Positions 11,565-22,689 of a stretch of 64,000 nucleotides of DNA are shown piece after piece. The first letter of the stretch is position 1. Each line of letters starts with the position of its first letter. Location of the stretch: NCBI GenBank assembly GCA_037074705.1, contig CM073591.1:9150587-9214586 (forward strand), in the 5' to 3' direction. Origin of the DNA: Zhengitettix transpicula (taxonomy: Eukaryota; Arthropoda; Insecta; Orthoptera; Tetrigidae). The position numbers and the translations under genes are program-made. The notes below the pieces were generated by a model that did not search any database, was not told where the DNA came from, and worked only from the letters and a program-made list of their open reading frames with translations.

Positions 11565-12342
11565 CTAGCTGGGGTGCTCCGGCGTTTTCCCGGGATGTCG
11601 TTTATCCATAACCCCGGATTAGACTCCTATCTAAGTATCTTTTACGTTATTTATCTGTGACGCAACTCGACCCGTACATGTGTTGTCGGCCCGGTTACAT
11701 TGGTTGAATATTTCCACCCCCCCCCCCACCACCCCCGCTATGTGTGCTTAGCTCTCATGCCCGAAAGGGGTTGAAATTTTACAAACAACATGGGTATAGA
11801 TATATATTGTAAACGTCATTGACAGTCAACAATTATTTATTCCAGTGCAAATATCGGCCATTTAACATGTTAGAAAGATAACACCCCCACCCCTCGTGTA
11901 GCCCCGACCCTGGGGGTTAAACAGCCAATTGAATGTCATTATTAAACTCAGCTACATCCATAAGACTGGATTTGACTCCAATCTCGACTGTATTAGCGTT
12001 ATTTTCATGTAACGCGCGCCCACCCCAACCCCTAAGGTTGCTCCGTTCCCATGAGGTAACGGGGGTGGTTGAGATAATAGTCAGATAACATTAGTAGAAA
12101 CACTATCAATCGTCTCTTTGAACACTAAAAATATTTTATCAGACTGAAATATCGGCCGTTTTAACGTGTTTGAATATTTCCACCCCCGCTCCGGACGTGT
12201 CTCACCACCCAACAGTGTTTGTCTCCTGGTCGCAAAGAACACGTGTACGAAATTTGCTGAAAAACGCTCACGCGGGTACAGATTTGTATCAGGAACATGC
12301 ACACACATACATACATTCATACACACAATTTTATTTACAAGA
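11565..12342 (-). mobile_element. Non-autonomous Helitron (778 bp, minus)
   Basis: Left edge A|CTAGCTGGGG (3' end on the minus strand ...CAGCTAG|T) followed by gctccggcgttttcccggg. Right edge ...ttttatttacaaGA|T gives the minus-strand 5' start TC. There is no target duplication and insertion is between A and T, as for Helitrons. Same length and internal landmarks as 16859-17630. Confidence 0.8.
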
Positions 12343-12559
12343 TTAACCAGCTGCTGTTAATATTAACTGTGACCCGCAGTGTCTTAATAAGTTACATAAT
12401 GTTGCACTTTAAACTTCTTTGGCCCGTATATATTTATCTTTGATTTTTTGTTCTTTATTGAATTTAATTCGCCGTTAATGGAAGGAAAAGAAACGCGTCA
12501 ATACGTCAGACACTTTTAAAGTTATCCTTGGATTTTGTCGTTTTTAATATCGTTAGAAT

Positions 12560-12790
12560 CAAAAAATACTCACTTCCATTACGTCCAGAGAGTCCCCGTG
12601 CCCCCTGATAAGAGTAAAAAATACTCCCGGCACTTTAAATAGCGTCAGAGATACTCCTTAATACGTTAAGAGAGCGAAGAATAGTCGCGGTACTTTAAGG
12701 CCCCCCCAAGAAATACTCTGGCTTCTTTAAAAGTCTCACAAATACGTTTCGCGATAAAAAAAATACTCTGGGTCTTATGCGAATTAAGCA
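12560..12790. repeat. Decayed tandem of an 'aaatactcccggt' motif
   Basis: About seven loose units of 30-36 bp around aaaaatactcccgg.. and ..ttaagagagcg. The same motif is arrayed at about 39840-40035 and appears near 13755-13800 and 40480-40570. Confidence 0.6.
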
Positions 12791-13569
12791 TGAATTAAAT
12801 TCTTTAAAACCTTTACTCCGTGACTAATGACGTCACTAGCGGTCATTTTGGATACGTCAGCACCTCAAATTTCCCCCCCTCCCGTGACGTCACTCAGCGC
12901 CACGACATCAGCCCCGTGTGTGCAGACAGCAACATGCGTGTATCTGCGGCCATTTTGAACGGAATATTAAAACCAGATTATGCGCTGGAAAGAGAATTAA
13001 ATCCTCCAGGACCTTTACCTCGTGGCTAATGACGTCACTGGCGGCCATTTTGCAGATATCAGCACTAGAAACACGACAAGCTGCATTCTCTTAGGAAATG
13101 TCGTGACTTTGACGCAGGATTTCTCCCACTTCCTTGGACCTGATTCCGTCCTCGAGTCCACCATCACAGGCAGAATTTCATCCTCTACAATTCATCACTG
13201 AACATTATTTTCACTAGAACGCTTCATTCTCCTGCTATCAGCGAAAAACTGAAAAGAGGTGCAAAACTGCGTCAATTTGACGAACGATTCCTACCCTAAG
13301 GATTAATTATACGCAAAAAAAACACTTATCAATCTTGTTGGCCCCTCCAAAAAAACCTATATCAGCCTTGTGAGGATGCTTGAAAATGTCCACCCTCTCA
13401 CTGTGGGGGTGGTTAGACGCGTCTTACCCCCACTGTGTTTCTTTCCGGTTCGTAAGGAACACGTGCTCAAAATTTTCTCCATGGGACTGTAGATTTGTAT
13501 AAGGATCATACACAGACACATACAAACACTCTGTTTTATGTCATGGAAGAAGATAAGATTGAAGGATCG

Positions 13570-13632
13570 GGAACGGGGAACCGAACCGCGTTGCGCGTGG
13601 TGCGCTTACCATGCGAGCTAACCGAGTCGACG
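13570..13632 (-). repeat. tRNA-like promoter block in the left foldback arm
   Basis: Minus strand: gttagctcgcatggtaagcg (A-box-like) followed about 25 bases on by ggttcggttcccc (B-box-like). It looks like the head of a tRNA-derived SINE, not a functional tRNA, since no acceptor stem or anticodon arm pairs convincingly. Confidence 0.6.
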
Positions 13633-14183
13633 ATATTGTAGTTGGAGGACGCTGATGATCTCCAGCAGGATTCCCACGATCTCTCAATATTTTCATTACG
13701 GGGGAGCAAATCAGAGACAGTGACAAAAGTCCTCTCGGTCCCCGTATTAGGACGCCATAAATAATCCCGGTCCGCTGAAGAGAGTGTAAAATACTCGTGG
13801 ATCGTTGAGAGGAGGAATCAGTCAGGTTGAAGTCGGGTCTCCGCGGCGTTTAATTGGTTTCTGAACAAACAATCTTGCAAATCGCGCGGGGGCAATTACG
13901 GAGGCAGCGCTTTACTGCGGCAGGCGGACGACGCGCGGGCCAACCACCTTCGCGCTTATAATTACACGCCGTAATGTCGCTGGAATTGATTCAGAACGGA
14001 AACTCGTAAAGGCCAACCGTCTTCCGTCCGTCCGAAATAATTTCACGCAGAGTCCGAAATACATCACCACTGCGAGCGGCGGTCGTAAATTCCAGGGGAC
14101 GTTGAGAGATCGTGGGAATCCTGCTGGAGACCATCCGCGTCCTGCGAACTACAAGATCAGTAAAAGTGTACGTGACCCTCGTC

Positions 14184-14246
14184 GACTCGGATAGCTCGCA
14201 TGGTAAGCGCACCACGCGCACAGAGGTTCGGTTCCCCGCTCCAGAT
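14184..14246 (+). repeat. tRNA-like promoter block in the right foldback arm
   Basis: Plus-strand counterpart of 13570-13632: ggatagctcgcatggtaagc, then ggttcggttccccgctcc. Same interpretation. Confidence 0.6.
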
Positions 14247-14932
14247 CCTTCAATCTTATCTTCTTCCATTACATAAAACAGAGTGTTTGTATGTGTCTGT
14301 GTGTGATCCTTATACAAATCTACAGTCCCGTGGAGAAAATTTTGACCACGTGTTCGTTACGAACCGGCAAGAAACACTGTGGGGAGTGAGACGCGTCTAA
14401 CATCCCCACAGTGCGAGGGTGGAAATTTTCAAGCATCCTAACAACGGCCGATATAGGTTTTTTTGGAGGGGGTCAACGAGATTGATACTGTTTTTTTTGC
14501 GTATAATTAATCCTTAGGGTAGGAATCGTCCGTCAAATTGACGCAGTTTTGCACCTCTTTTCAGTTTTTCGCTGATAGCAGAAGAATGAAGCGTTCTAAT
14601 GAAAATAATGTCCAGTGATGAATTGTAGAGGATGAAATTCTGCATGTGATGGTGGACTCGAGGACGGAATTAGGTCCAAGGAAGTGGGAGAAATCCTGCG
14701 TCAAAGTCACGACATTTCCTAAGAGAATGCAGCTTGTCGTATTTCTAGTGCTGATATCTGCAAAATGGCCGCCAGTGACGTAATTAGTCATGGAGTAAAG
14801 GTCGTAGAGAATTTAATTCTCTTTCCAATGCATATGGTTTTTAAAAAAATCAATTCAAAATGGCCGCAGATACACGCATGTTGCTGTCTGCACACACGGG
14901 GCTGATGTCATGGCGCTGAGTGACGTCACTTG

Positions 14933-15640
14933 TCTGTCTGGCAGAGAATATTAACATGTCTGAGAGTATCGTTGTTCTAAGAGGAGAAGGAAGAGTCCAG
15001 CGTTGCAAAGAGCATGTATGTTCTTTTACAAGGAATAAATAATAGTAATCAGAACGTGACGTGACGTCATCGTTCCTTCGCCGGCGCCATAATGTGATCG
15101 CAGGCAGCAAAATGTTTGTTTTTTTTCGGCCATTTTCCATTGAATTTTTGAAACCAGATCATGCGTTGCAAAGAGAATTAAATCCTCCACGACCTTTACT
15201 CCGTGACTAATGACGTCACTGGCGGCCATTTTGCAGATATCAGCACTAGAAACACGACAAGCTGCATTCTCTTAGGGAAATGTCGTGACTTTGACGCAGG
15301 ATTTCTCCCACTTGCTTGGACCTAATTCCGTCCTCAAGTCCACCATCACATGCAGAATTTTACGCTCTACAATTCATCACTGGACATTATTTTCACTACG
15401 ACGCTTCATTCTTCTGCTATCAGCGAAAAACTGAAAACAGGTGCCAAAATATCGTGGTTTATTTTTAGCGTCACAGTAACGTTTCCCCGAGGCCTTTTGA
15501 CTCCTTGGACCTAATTCCGTCCTCGACTCCACCATCACATGCAGAATTTCATCCTCTACAATTCACCACTGGACATTATTTTCACTAGAACGCTTCATTC
15601 CTCTGATATCAGCCAAAAACTGAAAAGAGGTGCAAACCTG
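14933..15640. repeat. Further copies of the foldback-arm family
   Basis: 15165-15440 repeats the left arm in the same orientation (taatgacgtcactggcggcc, agcactagaaacacgacaag, tcagcgaaaaactgaaa). 15500-15640 repeats its distal part once more. 15060-15075 has gtgacgtgacgtcatcg. Confidence 0.75.
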
Positions 15641-16339
15641 CGTGGTTTTTAGAACCACAGAAAGTTTTCCCCGAGGCCCCATACGTATCGGAAAAACTAA
15701 TTTGCCACAAATACATGTACAAGTTGGAAAAAAATATAATACGATACCGGATCCTGTGCGTGGTCTGATGTTGAGAGGAATTGTGCTAATATTAAGAGTC
15801 TATGAAATGCAGATAGCGGAAGACACGTCACTGATTATGAAAGACGGAAACAATCAAAGAGAGAGAGAGAAATCTTTCGTGTTTGTTACTTCCCCCCCCC
15901 CCTCCCCATCCCCCGACACACAGCGGAATTTAATATAAAATGTCAGCTAAATTAATTCCACGTGAACAAACTTGCAGAATATCGCTGCTAATAAAACAAA
16001 GTGAAGCAGATTGCGTTTTTAATATATCTTCTCGTTTGCCGTATTCATTACCAGAGGGGCAGCAGCTCTTTGTGTGTAGTATCTCTGGCAACCAGGGCCG
16101 TTGCAATGTCAAGTACGTACTTGCGCAACATTCTCCATTAATTCCGAACGTGTGCATTGATTTCGAAGCTATTTCGAGCGGCGGGAGTTGTTGTTGTTGT
16201 TGTTCAAGTGGACGCACGTCCTGCCTTTTATTACTCAAGTGTTTCATTACTGCGCATGGGGGGGAATCACGTACACGGCGCGGTCAAGTGTCTGCAGAAA
16301 CATATTCACAGAGCTGTTCAACACCATGATACGGGACGA
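15641..16339. other. Unrecognised stretch
   Basis: C-rich run at about 15892-15910 and a (GTT)n at about 16187-16204. Several overlapping short open frames without family features. Confidence 0.45.
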
Positions 16340-16608
16340 GCGCCATCTTAGACCCCGGGTGGAAACCCAAAGGCAGAACCTTGCACCGTCAGCGTCTACT
16401 TTTATTGTGAACTTCTATTCTCCATTTTTCAACGGTGTGTTGTGGTTTTTCTGTCGGCCATTTTGATTTTTGTCGATCTACCGCGAATCGAAACAACTGT
16501 AAAGGTAAAAGAACTAATTAATTTTCTGATGGAGAATCTGAATAATCAATTGAAAAAAATGTGTGTTCCCAATTATTATTTAGAAGTTGCCCCTGTCCCA
16601 ATCCAAGT
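16340..16608. repeat. About 270-bp direct repeat, copy 1
   Basis: cgccatcttagaccccgggt... through gatggagaatctgaataatc to gttgcccctgtccca is repeated at 19205-19475. The two copies bracket the LINE fragments. Confidence 0.85.
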
Positions 16609-16799
16609 AAGACAATGCATGGCTTATACAGACGATCTATTGATAACAACAAGAACGTACAAAGCATTAAAAGATACACTTCTTGAGTTTGGGGGTTAAT
16701 AATTAACACCAACAAAACAAAATTTCTGAGATTATCCCAATAAAGGTAACTGTAGACGACGAGAAATACCTATAAGTATCTAGGCTCAATGGTTAAATG
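16609..16799 (+). pseudogene. LINE reverse transcriptase fragment (catalytic region)
   Basis: Translation reads AYTDDLLITTRTYKALKDTL, a degraded form of the LINE RT active-site block (A/F-YADD), then INTNKTKF and YKYLGSMVK in other frames. The first Ala/Asp pair is intact but YADD has become YTDD, and stops and frameshifts are present. It continues at 18068 after an LTR insertion. Confidence 0.8.
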
Positions 16800-16822
16800 T
16801 GTAGCGCAATAGTTTTATTATT

Positions 16823-16859
<37 letters not shown>

Positions 16860-18067
16860 TAGCTGAAGGTGCCCGGCGTTGCCAGAGATGTCATTTATCT
16901 ATAACCCCCGATACGACTCCAATTTCGGCTGCTTTTGCGCAATTTTTATGTAACGCTACTCGAACCCTGATCATTATAATTAACTCTGAAAAATATTTCT
17001 TCAACGCAAATATCTGCCGTGTTTGCATGTTCCAAAATTTGCACCCCGCTACCCCTGCATCTGAGGGGGTAAATGCCCAATTTGAATGTCGTAACTAAAC
17101 ACAGTTACTTCCATAACCTTTGATTTGACTCCAATCTCGGTTGTATTCGCGTTATTTTACTGTAAAGCATCTCCACCCCAAACCCCTTTTCACAGGGCGT
17201 AGGGGATGAAAATTGTATTCAGATAACATTGGTAGAAACACTATCAATATCTTTGACCCCTAAAAATATTTATCCGACTCAAATATCGGCTGTTTTAGTA
17301 TGTTTAAATATTTCCACCCCCGCTTCTGGGGGTGGAAGACGCGTCTCACCCCGACAGTGTTTGTTTCCTGGTCGCAAAGAACACGTGTACGAAATTTGGT
17401 GAAAATTGCTCGACTGGTGTAGATTTGTATTTTATTTAGAAAACGTTTGTATGGGAAATAGAAAAGGGCTGTTTTTAGGGTTTTCCCGGAAATTATTCGA
17501 TTTTTTCTCGCCTTTTAAACCTTCCCTGGACCTCCACGAACATTTCAAGACTAAGATAAGATAAATCCGTTCAGCCGTTCTCGAGTTTTAGTGAGACTAA
17601 CGAACAGCAATTCATTTTTATATATATAGATATTATTTTAATGTAATTAGATACTAGCAAGGGTTGCGAGCTTGGCAAGCTGGAATTAGACCAGGCGCCG
17701 CCGTGGCGGATAGATAATCCGTTCGGTCTGGACTTAGACACGTAGGATGTTGAGCCTCGGAGGCTACCTGGACTGTCGCACCACCGTGGGAAACGTCTCT
17801 GCAACCCCCCCCCCCCCCCAGAATTTGAATTAACACGTGACTGCCTGGTTCAAGAAAGATCGATCAAAAATTGGTCGAAAACATCGCTGTTTCACATCCA
17901 GCGAAGGGGGCTGTGAAGCAAGAGTAGCGCAAGACTCCTCGACGAACCGTCGCCAGGGAACGGAGGTACAGCCCCAGAGGACTCGGAGAGATCGAGGGTG
18001 CCACATGATCACGCGAGGTAACTGTCAAGTGTCTTAAGCCTTGACGCGCCTGAGGATTACCACTACA
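16800..18067 (+). mobile_element. Solo LTR, family F copy 3 (496 bp without nested Helitron)
   Basis: Begins TGTAGCGCAATAG and ends ACCACTACA. It is flanked by a 4-bp duplication AATG (16796-16799 and 18068-18071), as for Ty3/Gypsy-like LTR elements. It sits between YKYLGSMV and NKIEEE of the same LINE. It contains the Helitron 16859-17630 inside its TA microsatellite. No internal coding region remains, so it is a solo LTR. Confidence 0.85.
16859..17630 (-). mobile_element. Non-autonomous Helitron (772 bp, minus) nested in the LTR
   Basis: Minus-strand 5' end TCTATATATATAAAAATG (17630 leftwards), 3' end ..GCCGGGCACCTTCAGCTAG|T at 16859. The host reads ..tata|tatta.. on either side, insertion between A and T without duplication. 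Nearly identical to 59621-60398 along its length. No Rep/helicase coding sequence. Confidence 0.9.
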
Positions 18068-18420
18068 AATGGAGGTAATAAGATCGAAGAGGAAACTAAG
18101 GAAAGAATTGCTGCAGCATACTTTGCAAATAAAGAGTTGTATAAAAGCAAATTACTCTCCAAATCTGCCAAAAATAAGACTTTACAAAACCACAATAAGG
18201 CCAATAGTGATTTATGCTGCAGAAACGTGGACCCTCAGTAAAGCAGAAATTCAAAAAAACTAACGGTTTTTGAATGAAAGATCCTGAGAAGGATTTACGG
18301 ACCCGTGAAGCTAGCAGAAAATATCTGGAGACAAAGATATAACCCTGAATTAATAAAAGCGAATCAAAGTCACGTATGTAGAGAATGGATGATGACAGGT
18401 GTAATAATATAATTCTTCTT
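18068..18420 (+). pseudogene. LINE fragment, region after the RT active site
   Basis: NKIEEETKERIAAAYFANKE then, after a frameshift, IRLYKTTIRPIVIYAAETWT and LRRIYGPVK: the conserved LINE segment (Y-ANK-L-S--LYKT-IRP---Y--E-W). Frames shift at about 18175 and about 18258, so it is dead. Confidence 0.85.
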
Positions 18421-19014
18421 CTGCCCTCGGTGGTTAAGATCCCACCGCTGCCACCAAATACTATTCGAATTTCTCCTGTTCTCGGTACCATGAGATATTC
18501 AAGAAGAAATGGAAAACTTTGGGTCCGGAGCGCGCGCTAAGTGGCCCTCTATAACAGCTTAAAGGACTTGGAGAAATAACATGAAGCTTTACTCCATTAG
18601 AATAAGAAAGAAGTTTTACTAACCTTAGTCAACAGCCTAGAGCAAAGACAATAACATGAAAACAGAAGAACATAGTGGCATAGGGACCACGTTGAAGTAA
18701 TATACAGAGACTTGCTTCCATCAGGGAAGTCTGGCCCTTTTTATACAAGCGTTCACCAATGGCATTCAAAGATCTCCTGCTCTGTGTAGGAGGATGGGGG
18801 GTACCTTCTTCACAGAGTCTCATTGTCAACACGTGCCCCTTACTCAGCAGGACACGTGGGGTCTTGTTTATCTATTAAGCTGACTCGAATATTCTTGAAT
18901 GCTTACAAAGACACATTGTTTCTGATGCTTAGTCAGAAGTTCCTGAGCCTACAAGACAGACCTTATATATATTACACAGGTTGGTAAATAAAGTTTACCA
19001 ATTTTACCACTAAC
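18421..19014. other. Insertion or decayed LINE sequence
   Basis: Separates two LINE parts. No recognisable boundary repeats; contains ggtccggagcgcgcgct at about 18520. Nothing coding recognised. Confidence 0.4.
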
Positions 19015-19165
19015 AACAAAAATAAGAGAAAGACCAAAAAAAACAGATGGAGGGATGATGTTCTGCAAGATCAAAAGAAGATGAACATAAGGAATTGGAC
19101 GGAGAAGGCTGTGAATAGAGAAAAAGTTGGAAGGCTGTAGTAGAGCAGGCCAAGACAATGAGATA
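19015..19165 (+). pseudogene. LINE C-terminal fragment
   Basis: KNRWRDDVLQDQKKMNIRNW then TEKAVNREKVGRL and stop: the typical C-terminal RPRxRWxDD..W...A.dR..WR block of LINE ORF2, in frame but truncated. Confidence 0.75.
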
Positions 19166-19204
19166 AACCGTTCTGAGAAAAATATTCAACGAAGGTACGA
19201 GACG

Positions 19205-19475
19205 AGCAAAGAATCCGCCATCTTAGACCCCGGGTGGAAACTCAAAGGCAGAACCTTGCACCTTCAGCGTCTACTTTTATTGTGGACTTCTATTCTCCAT
19301 TTCTCAGCAGTGTGGGTTTTTTTTGTCGGCCATTTTGATTTTTGTCGATCTACCGCGAAACGTAACAACTGTTAAGGTAAAAAAACTAATTAATTTTCTG
19401 ATGGAGAATCTGAATAATCAATTGAAAAAATAGTGGGTTCCCATTTATTATTTAAAAGTTGCTCCTGTCCCAACC
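19205..19475. repeat. About 270-bp direct repeat, copy 2
   Basis: Second copy of 16340-16608, about 90% similar by eye. It ends gttgctcctgtcccaa. Confidence 0.85.
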
Positions 19476-19730
19476 GGCGTGTTCTTTGTGTATTTTTTTC
19501 CTGCAGACTTTTAATCGTCCCGCGCTCACACTGTGCACGAGCTGCTCGTCTGCAGAGCGGACATGTTGGATTCAGGGCGCTGGAAAACAGAGATAGTCAT
19601 GGGGTGGAAAAGTCGTCTGATAGACAGAAGGGACCAGTTGTGTCCTGGAAGCCGTCTTCTGGATCGGTTGATGCTGAGGTGCTCCTAACTTGTCATCCGG
19701 TCTTACCAATTATTTCCCCCGGATCCACAC

Positions 19731-20489
19731 ACGAGGAGGGGTGGACTGAAAAGTTTCCGACCTCAACACGTGAAGATGGCAGCACTAGTAAATAAAAAGG
19801 CTAGTGAATTTCGTCGTTCATCTGTTGACAGTTACTCACTTCGGCCATGTTTGGACGCGCAGTTGTTGTGTAACAGTCGTTTATGAGTGGGAAATGGAGG
19901 AAATCCGAGTATCGAGCTGTTATTAAATATTTTTGTTTTTGAAAGGCAATACGCCTACAACAAATCAGAGATGACACTGCACCATCACAGTGGCCGTAAG
20001 GAGCTTGGGAGACGAGGAACGTTGAAGAACTGCGACTAAAGTTCACCAGATGGCGGCGCCACACGAAGTGAGAGAGACACAGCAGAGGTCATGTCAACAT
20101 TTAGGCGTGAGAAAGCTGTCAGCGCGTTGGCTGCCGCGTTTCAACGTTTCCAGCGCTCTGTTGGCGAAGTTAATTACTGTGGATGGACACATCAGTGCGG
20201 ACAGTGGACTGGGAAAGTGATGGCGACTGTCAGGGAGTTATTTCAAAGGGAGGGAACCATTACAGGAGCATCGTTGCTTGACAAGCTCAAGGCTTGAACT
20301 GCTCGACCATCCAGATCTAGCCCCATCTTGTTCCCTCATCTAAAGGACAGAGATGAAGAGGCAACATCCTTCGTCAACTCTTACTTTGCAGAGAGAAACG
20401 CCGACGGGTCACAGAGATGGCAGCAGCATCGCTGGGAGAAGTTACAAGGAGACTGTGTTGGGTCGGAAATTTCTCAGACCACCCTCGTA
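19731..20489 (+). pseudogene. Mariner-family transposon relic (family M)
   Basis: Terminal inverted repeats: acgagg..ggtggactgaaaagtttccgacc at the left, ggtcggaaatttctcagaccaccctcgt at the right. Near the right end the frame DHPDLAPS, then FPHLKDRDEE and FVNSYFAERN, matches the third-aspartate region and C-terminus of mariner transposases (YSPDLAPSDY.LFP.LK...). Upstream coding is largely gone, so it is inactive. Confidence 0.8.
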
Positions 20490-21084
20490 ATTCCGCTGTT
20501 TAAAATGTAAAGCCGTATCATTTAATTCCTCGCTGTTCCACGTGTGTGCTGATTGCCGTAGGTGATGAGGATTGCACCACTGATCCTGAAGGGCTTCGTC
20601 CAAATCCTCCATTCCCGACCGAGGTTACAGAGAGATTTCTAAAAATACGCGCCGGACCACAGCTCAATATTGCTCCACAACACAAAAACAGAGAACAGCG
20701 GCAGACACTTAGTCTGCACCACATGCAGATTTCTTTTTATCTCGTAGAAGGTCCCCGTCGATAACCACAGTGAATGCACTCGTTTATTACCCAGGGTCAC
20801 CTTGAGGCTCCTCAAACAGCGGACAAGTCTGCCAACCTTCCAGCGTCTAAGCCACTGTCTGTAAGGTCGCTGGGGTTAACCATGAATGAATCCGAGGGCA
20901 ATCACCGTCGTCGTCGTCGCAGCAACAGAGATACTCCGGTTGAGTCGCCAGAACAGAATCAGACATTTGGTAGAGATGCAGCAGTGTCAGAGATGCAGGT
21001 GCGGGGCCTAATATCTCAGAGTTGACGCCTCATCCGTCGCACAGGCAATTACAAAATTAATGATATATATATATATATATATAG
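20490..21084. other. Unrecognised stretch ending in a TA microsatellite
   Basis: Short unrelated open frames only. (TA)n at about 21061-21082. Confidence 0.45.
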
Positions 21085-21562
21085 ACGGAGAGGCTACATT
21101 TGGGGATATCTCCTTCTCTCCTCTCTGTTTTTGAACAAAGTTTCTCTTGAGCTGAGGCCTGTTTTGTGAGGTACATGTTCTGGGATCGCAGACCTTGGGG
21201 CATACGGTAAGAGTTGTTCGCTGTTATCATTGGAACAGTCGGCCAGCTGCCTCCTAAACTGGTCGAGGTACTGAGAAGGGAATGCTGCGTCCCCACAGCA
21301 AACACCTCTCTCGCTATCGGAAGGACGTGGGACAAGTACCCAAAGCCCGACCTACCTGATGCAGATTTTTCTAGGGTTTTCCCTGCATTACTTTTAGGCG
21401 AATGTCGGGTAGGATCCTTAAACCATAGCCCGGAGGCCCGAGTTACCCTTGGCTACCTTCCTCTACTCTTCCGCATCCCCCCTTTCAGTTCCTTACCTAT
21501 GCTATTAAAGGGGAGTTGCCACCATGTGGATTACCCTCATGTAGCCTCTTACCCTAAAAAAA
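21085..21562 (+). mobile_element. Element A copy 2 (5'-truncated)
   Basis: Starts inside the family at gagaggctacatttggggat and ends in an A-run at about 21556-21562. Confidence 0.85.
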
Positions 21563-21592
21563 TTTTGACAAGTGATAAAACGTTAAAACGCT

Positions 21593-22061
21593 GTCTGCGA
21601 GGGATGTTCTCTCGTAGGCAATACCTTGTAGGAGAGATGGAAGGGGCAACCTTTGGGGATGCCTCCTCCTCTCTCCGATTTTGAACTAAGGTTCCTACAA
21701 GCCGAGGCGTGTTTTGAGTGGCGCATGTTCCGGGGATCGCAAATCTTGGGGTATACTGTAAGAGTTGTTCTCTGTTCCCATTGGAACAGTCAGCCCGTTG
21801 CCTCATAAACCGGTCGAGACACGGAGAAGGGAAGGGCGTGGGACAAGTACCCAAGAGCCCGACCTACCTGATGCAGGTTTTTCTAAGGTTTGTCCTGCCT
21901 TTTTTTAAGGCTAATGCCAGGTAGGATCCTTAAACCATAGCCCGGGGGGCCCCCTAGTTAACCCTTGGCTACCTTCCTCTACCCTTCCGCATCCCCCCTT
22001 TCAAATCCCTTTCCCACCATGTGGATTACCCTATACATAGCCTGTCTACACCCTAAAAAAA
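21593..22061 (+). mobile_element. Element A copy 3 (internal deletion)
   Basis: Complete 5' stem-loop (tctgcgaggg..ttctctcgtagg) and A-tail. It lacks the about 50 bases that hold aatgctgcgtccccacagca in other copies. Confidence 0.85.
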
Positions 22062-22689
22062 TCAGTCTCCTGAGGTTTATCCCATTCATGTAGATATGTA
22101 GAACGATTTTATGTTTTGTATTAATATTGTTTTTATGTCATGAATTTTGTGGGTGTTTTCAAGATTGATGCCGAGGCTGCGAGGTTGCAGACTCCCACCT
22201 CCGCGCACCTGTCGTCAGGGCGACCGGAGGATTAGGGCCGAATATTGATTCATGGCTCAGACGAGGAGAACAGGCCATTTCCGCGGGGTTTGGTCGGTGG
22301 AGCGCGCAACGCAATTAGCCTGGTGCTGCTGCCTCCTCCTCACACTAACGTTGCAATTTGCCCTAAATTATAAAATTTTATCTCTTAATCAATTTAGACC
22401 GTAAACATCTCTGTGACAGAGACGCGGCGTCGTTCTCTTTGGTTTTCCTCGTTGGCTGCCAAGAAGCGCGAGTTTACGGTCGTTTGCAGAGGGAAGCGTT
22501 CTGTTGACTGAGGGAGTCGTATACTTAATTTAATGGCTTGAGCCGCAAGGGAGAGAAACGCTGGATTAAACATCTCCTTCTTTACGTCTGACTGATTTCC
22601 GTTGTTGAGGGATAAGGCGCTCAATTGTAAGGTTTCATTGCCCAAGGAAGAACGACGTGCAAACGTCTGTCTCTAGGGCGATTACAGCG
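22062..22689. other. Unrecognised stretch
   Basis: GC-richer part at about 22165-22330. No gene supported. Confidence 0.4.

Larger units (their letters stand above)
10735..12440. repeat. Three tandem about 140-bp repeats broken by an element A and a Helitron
   Basis: Units starting aattaaccaact..gtttaatattaac occur at about 10735, 11417 and 12343. Unit 1 is followed by element A (10863-11390). Unit 2 is followed by the Helitron (11565-12342). Removing the two insertions restores a near-continuous tandem array. Confidence 0.75.
12893..14932. mobile_element. Large foldback element, about 800-bp inverted arms
   Basis: 12893-13688 is the inverse of about 14103-14932. Shared landmarks are cagtgacgtcactggcggcc-type CRE sites, caaatggccgcagat-like segments, ggattaattatacgc, a CACGTG segment, the tRNA-like block and gattcccacgatctctcaa at the inner ends. 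The loop (13689-14102) is unique and GC-richer. There is no transposase; a direct partial copy lies at 15150-15640 and another at 52085-52560. Confidence 0.8.

Noticed and set aside
14184..14246. Functional tRNA gene in the foldback
   Set aside because: A- and B-box-like words exist but acceptor and anticodon stems do not pair and the block is duplicated in both arms of a repeat.
16340..19475. The 270-bp direct repeats as LTRs of one retrotransposon
   Set aside because: They lack TG..CA ends, primer-binding site and LTR-element coding; the DNA between them is LINE coding sequence.
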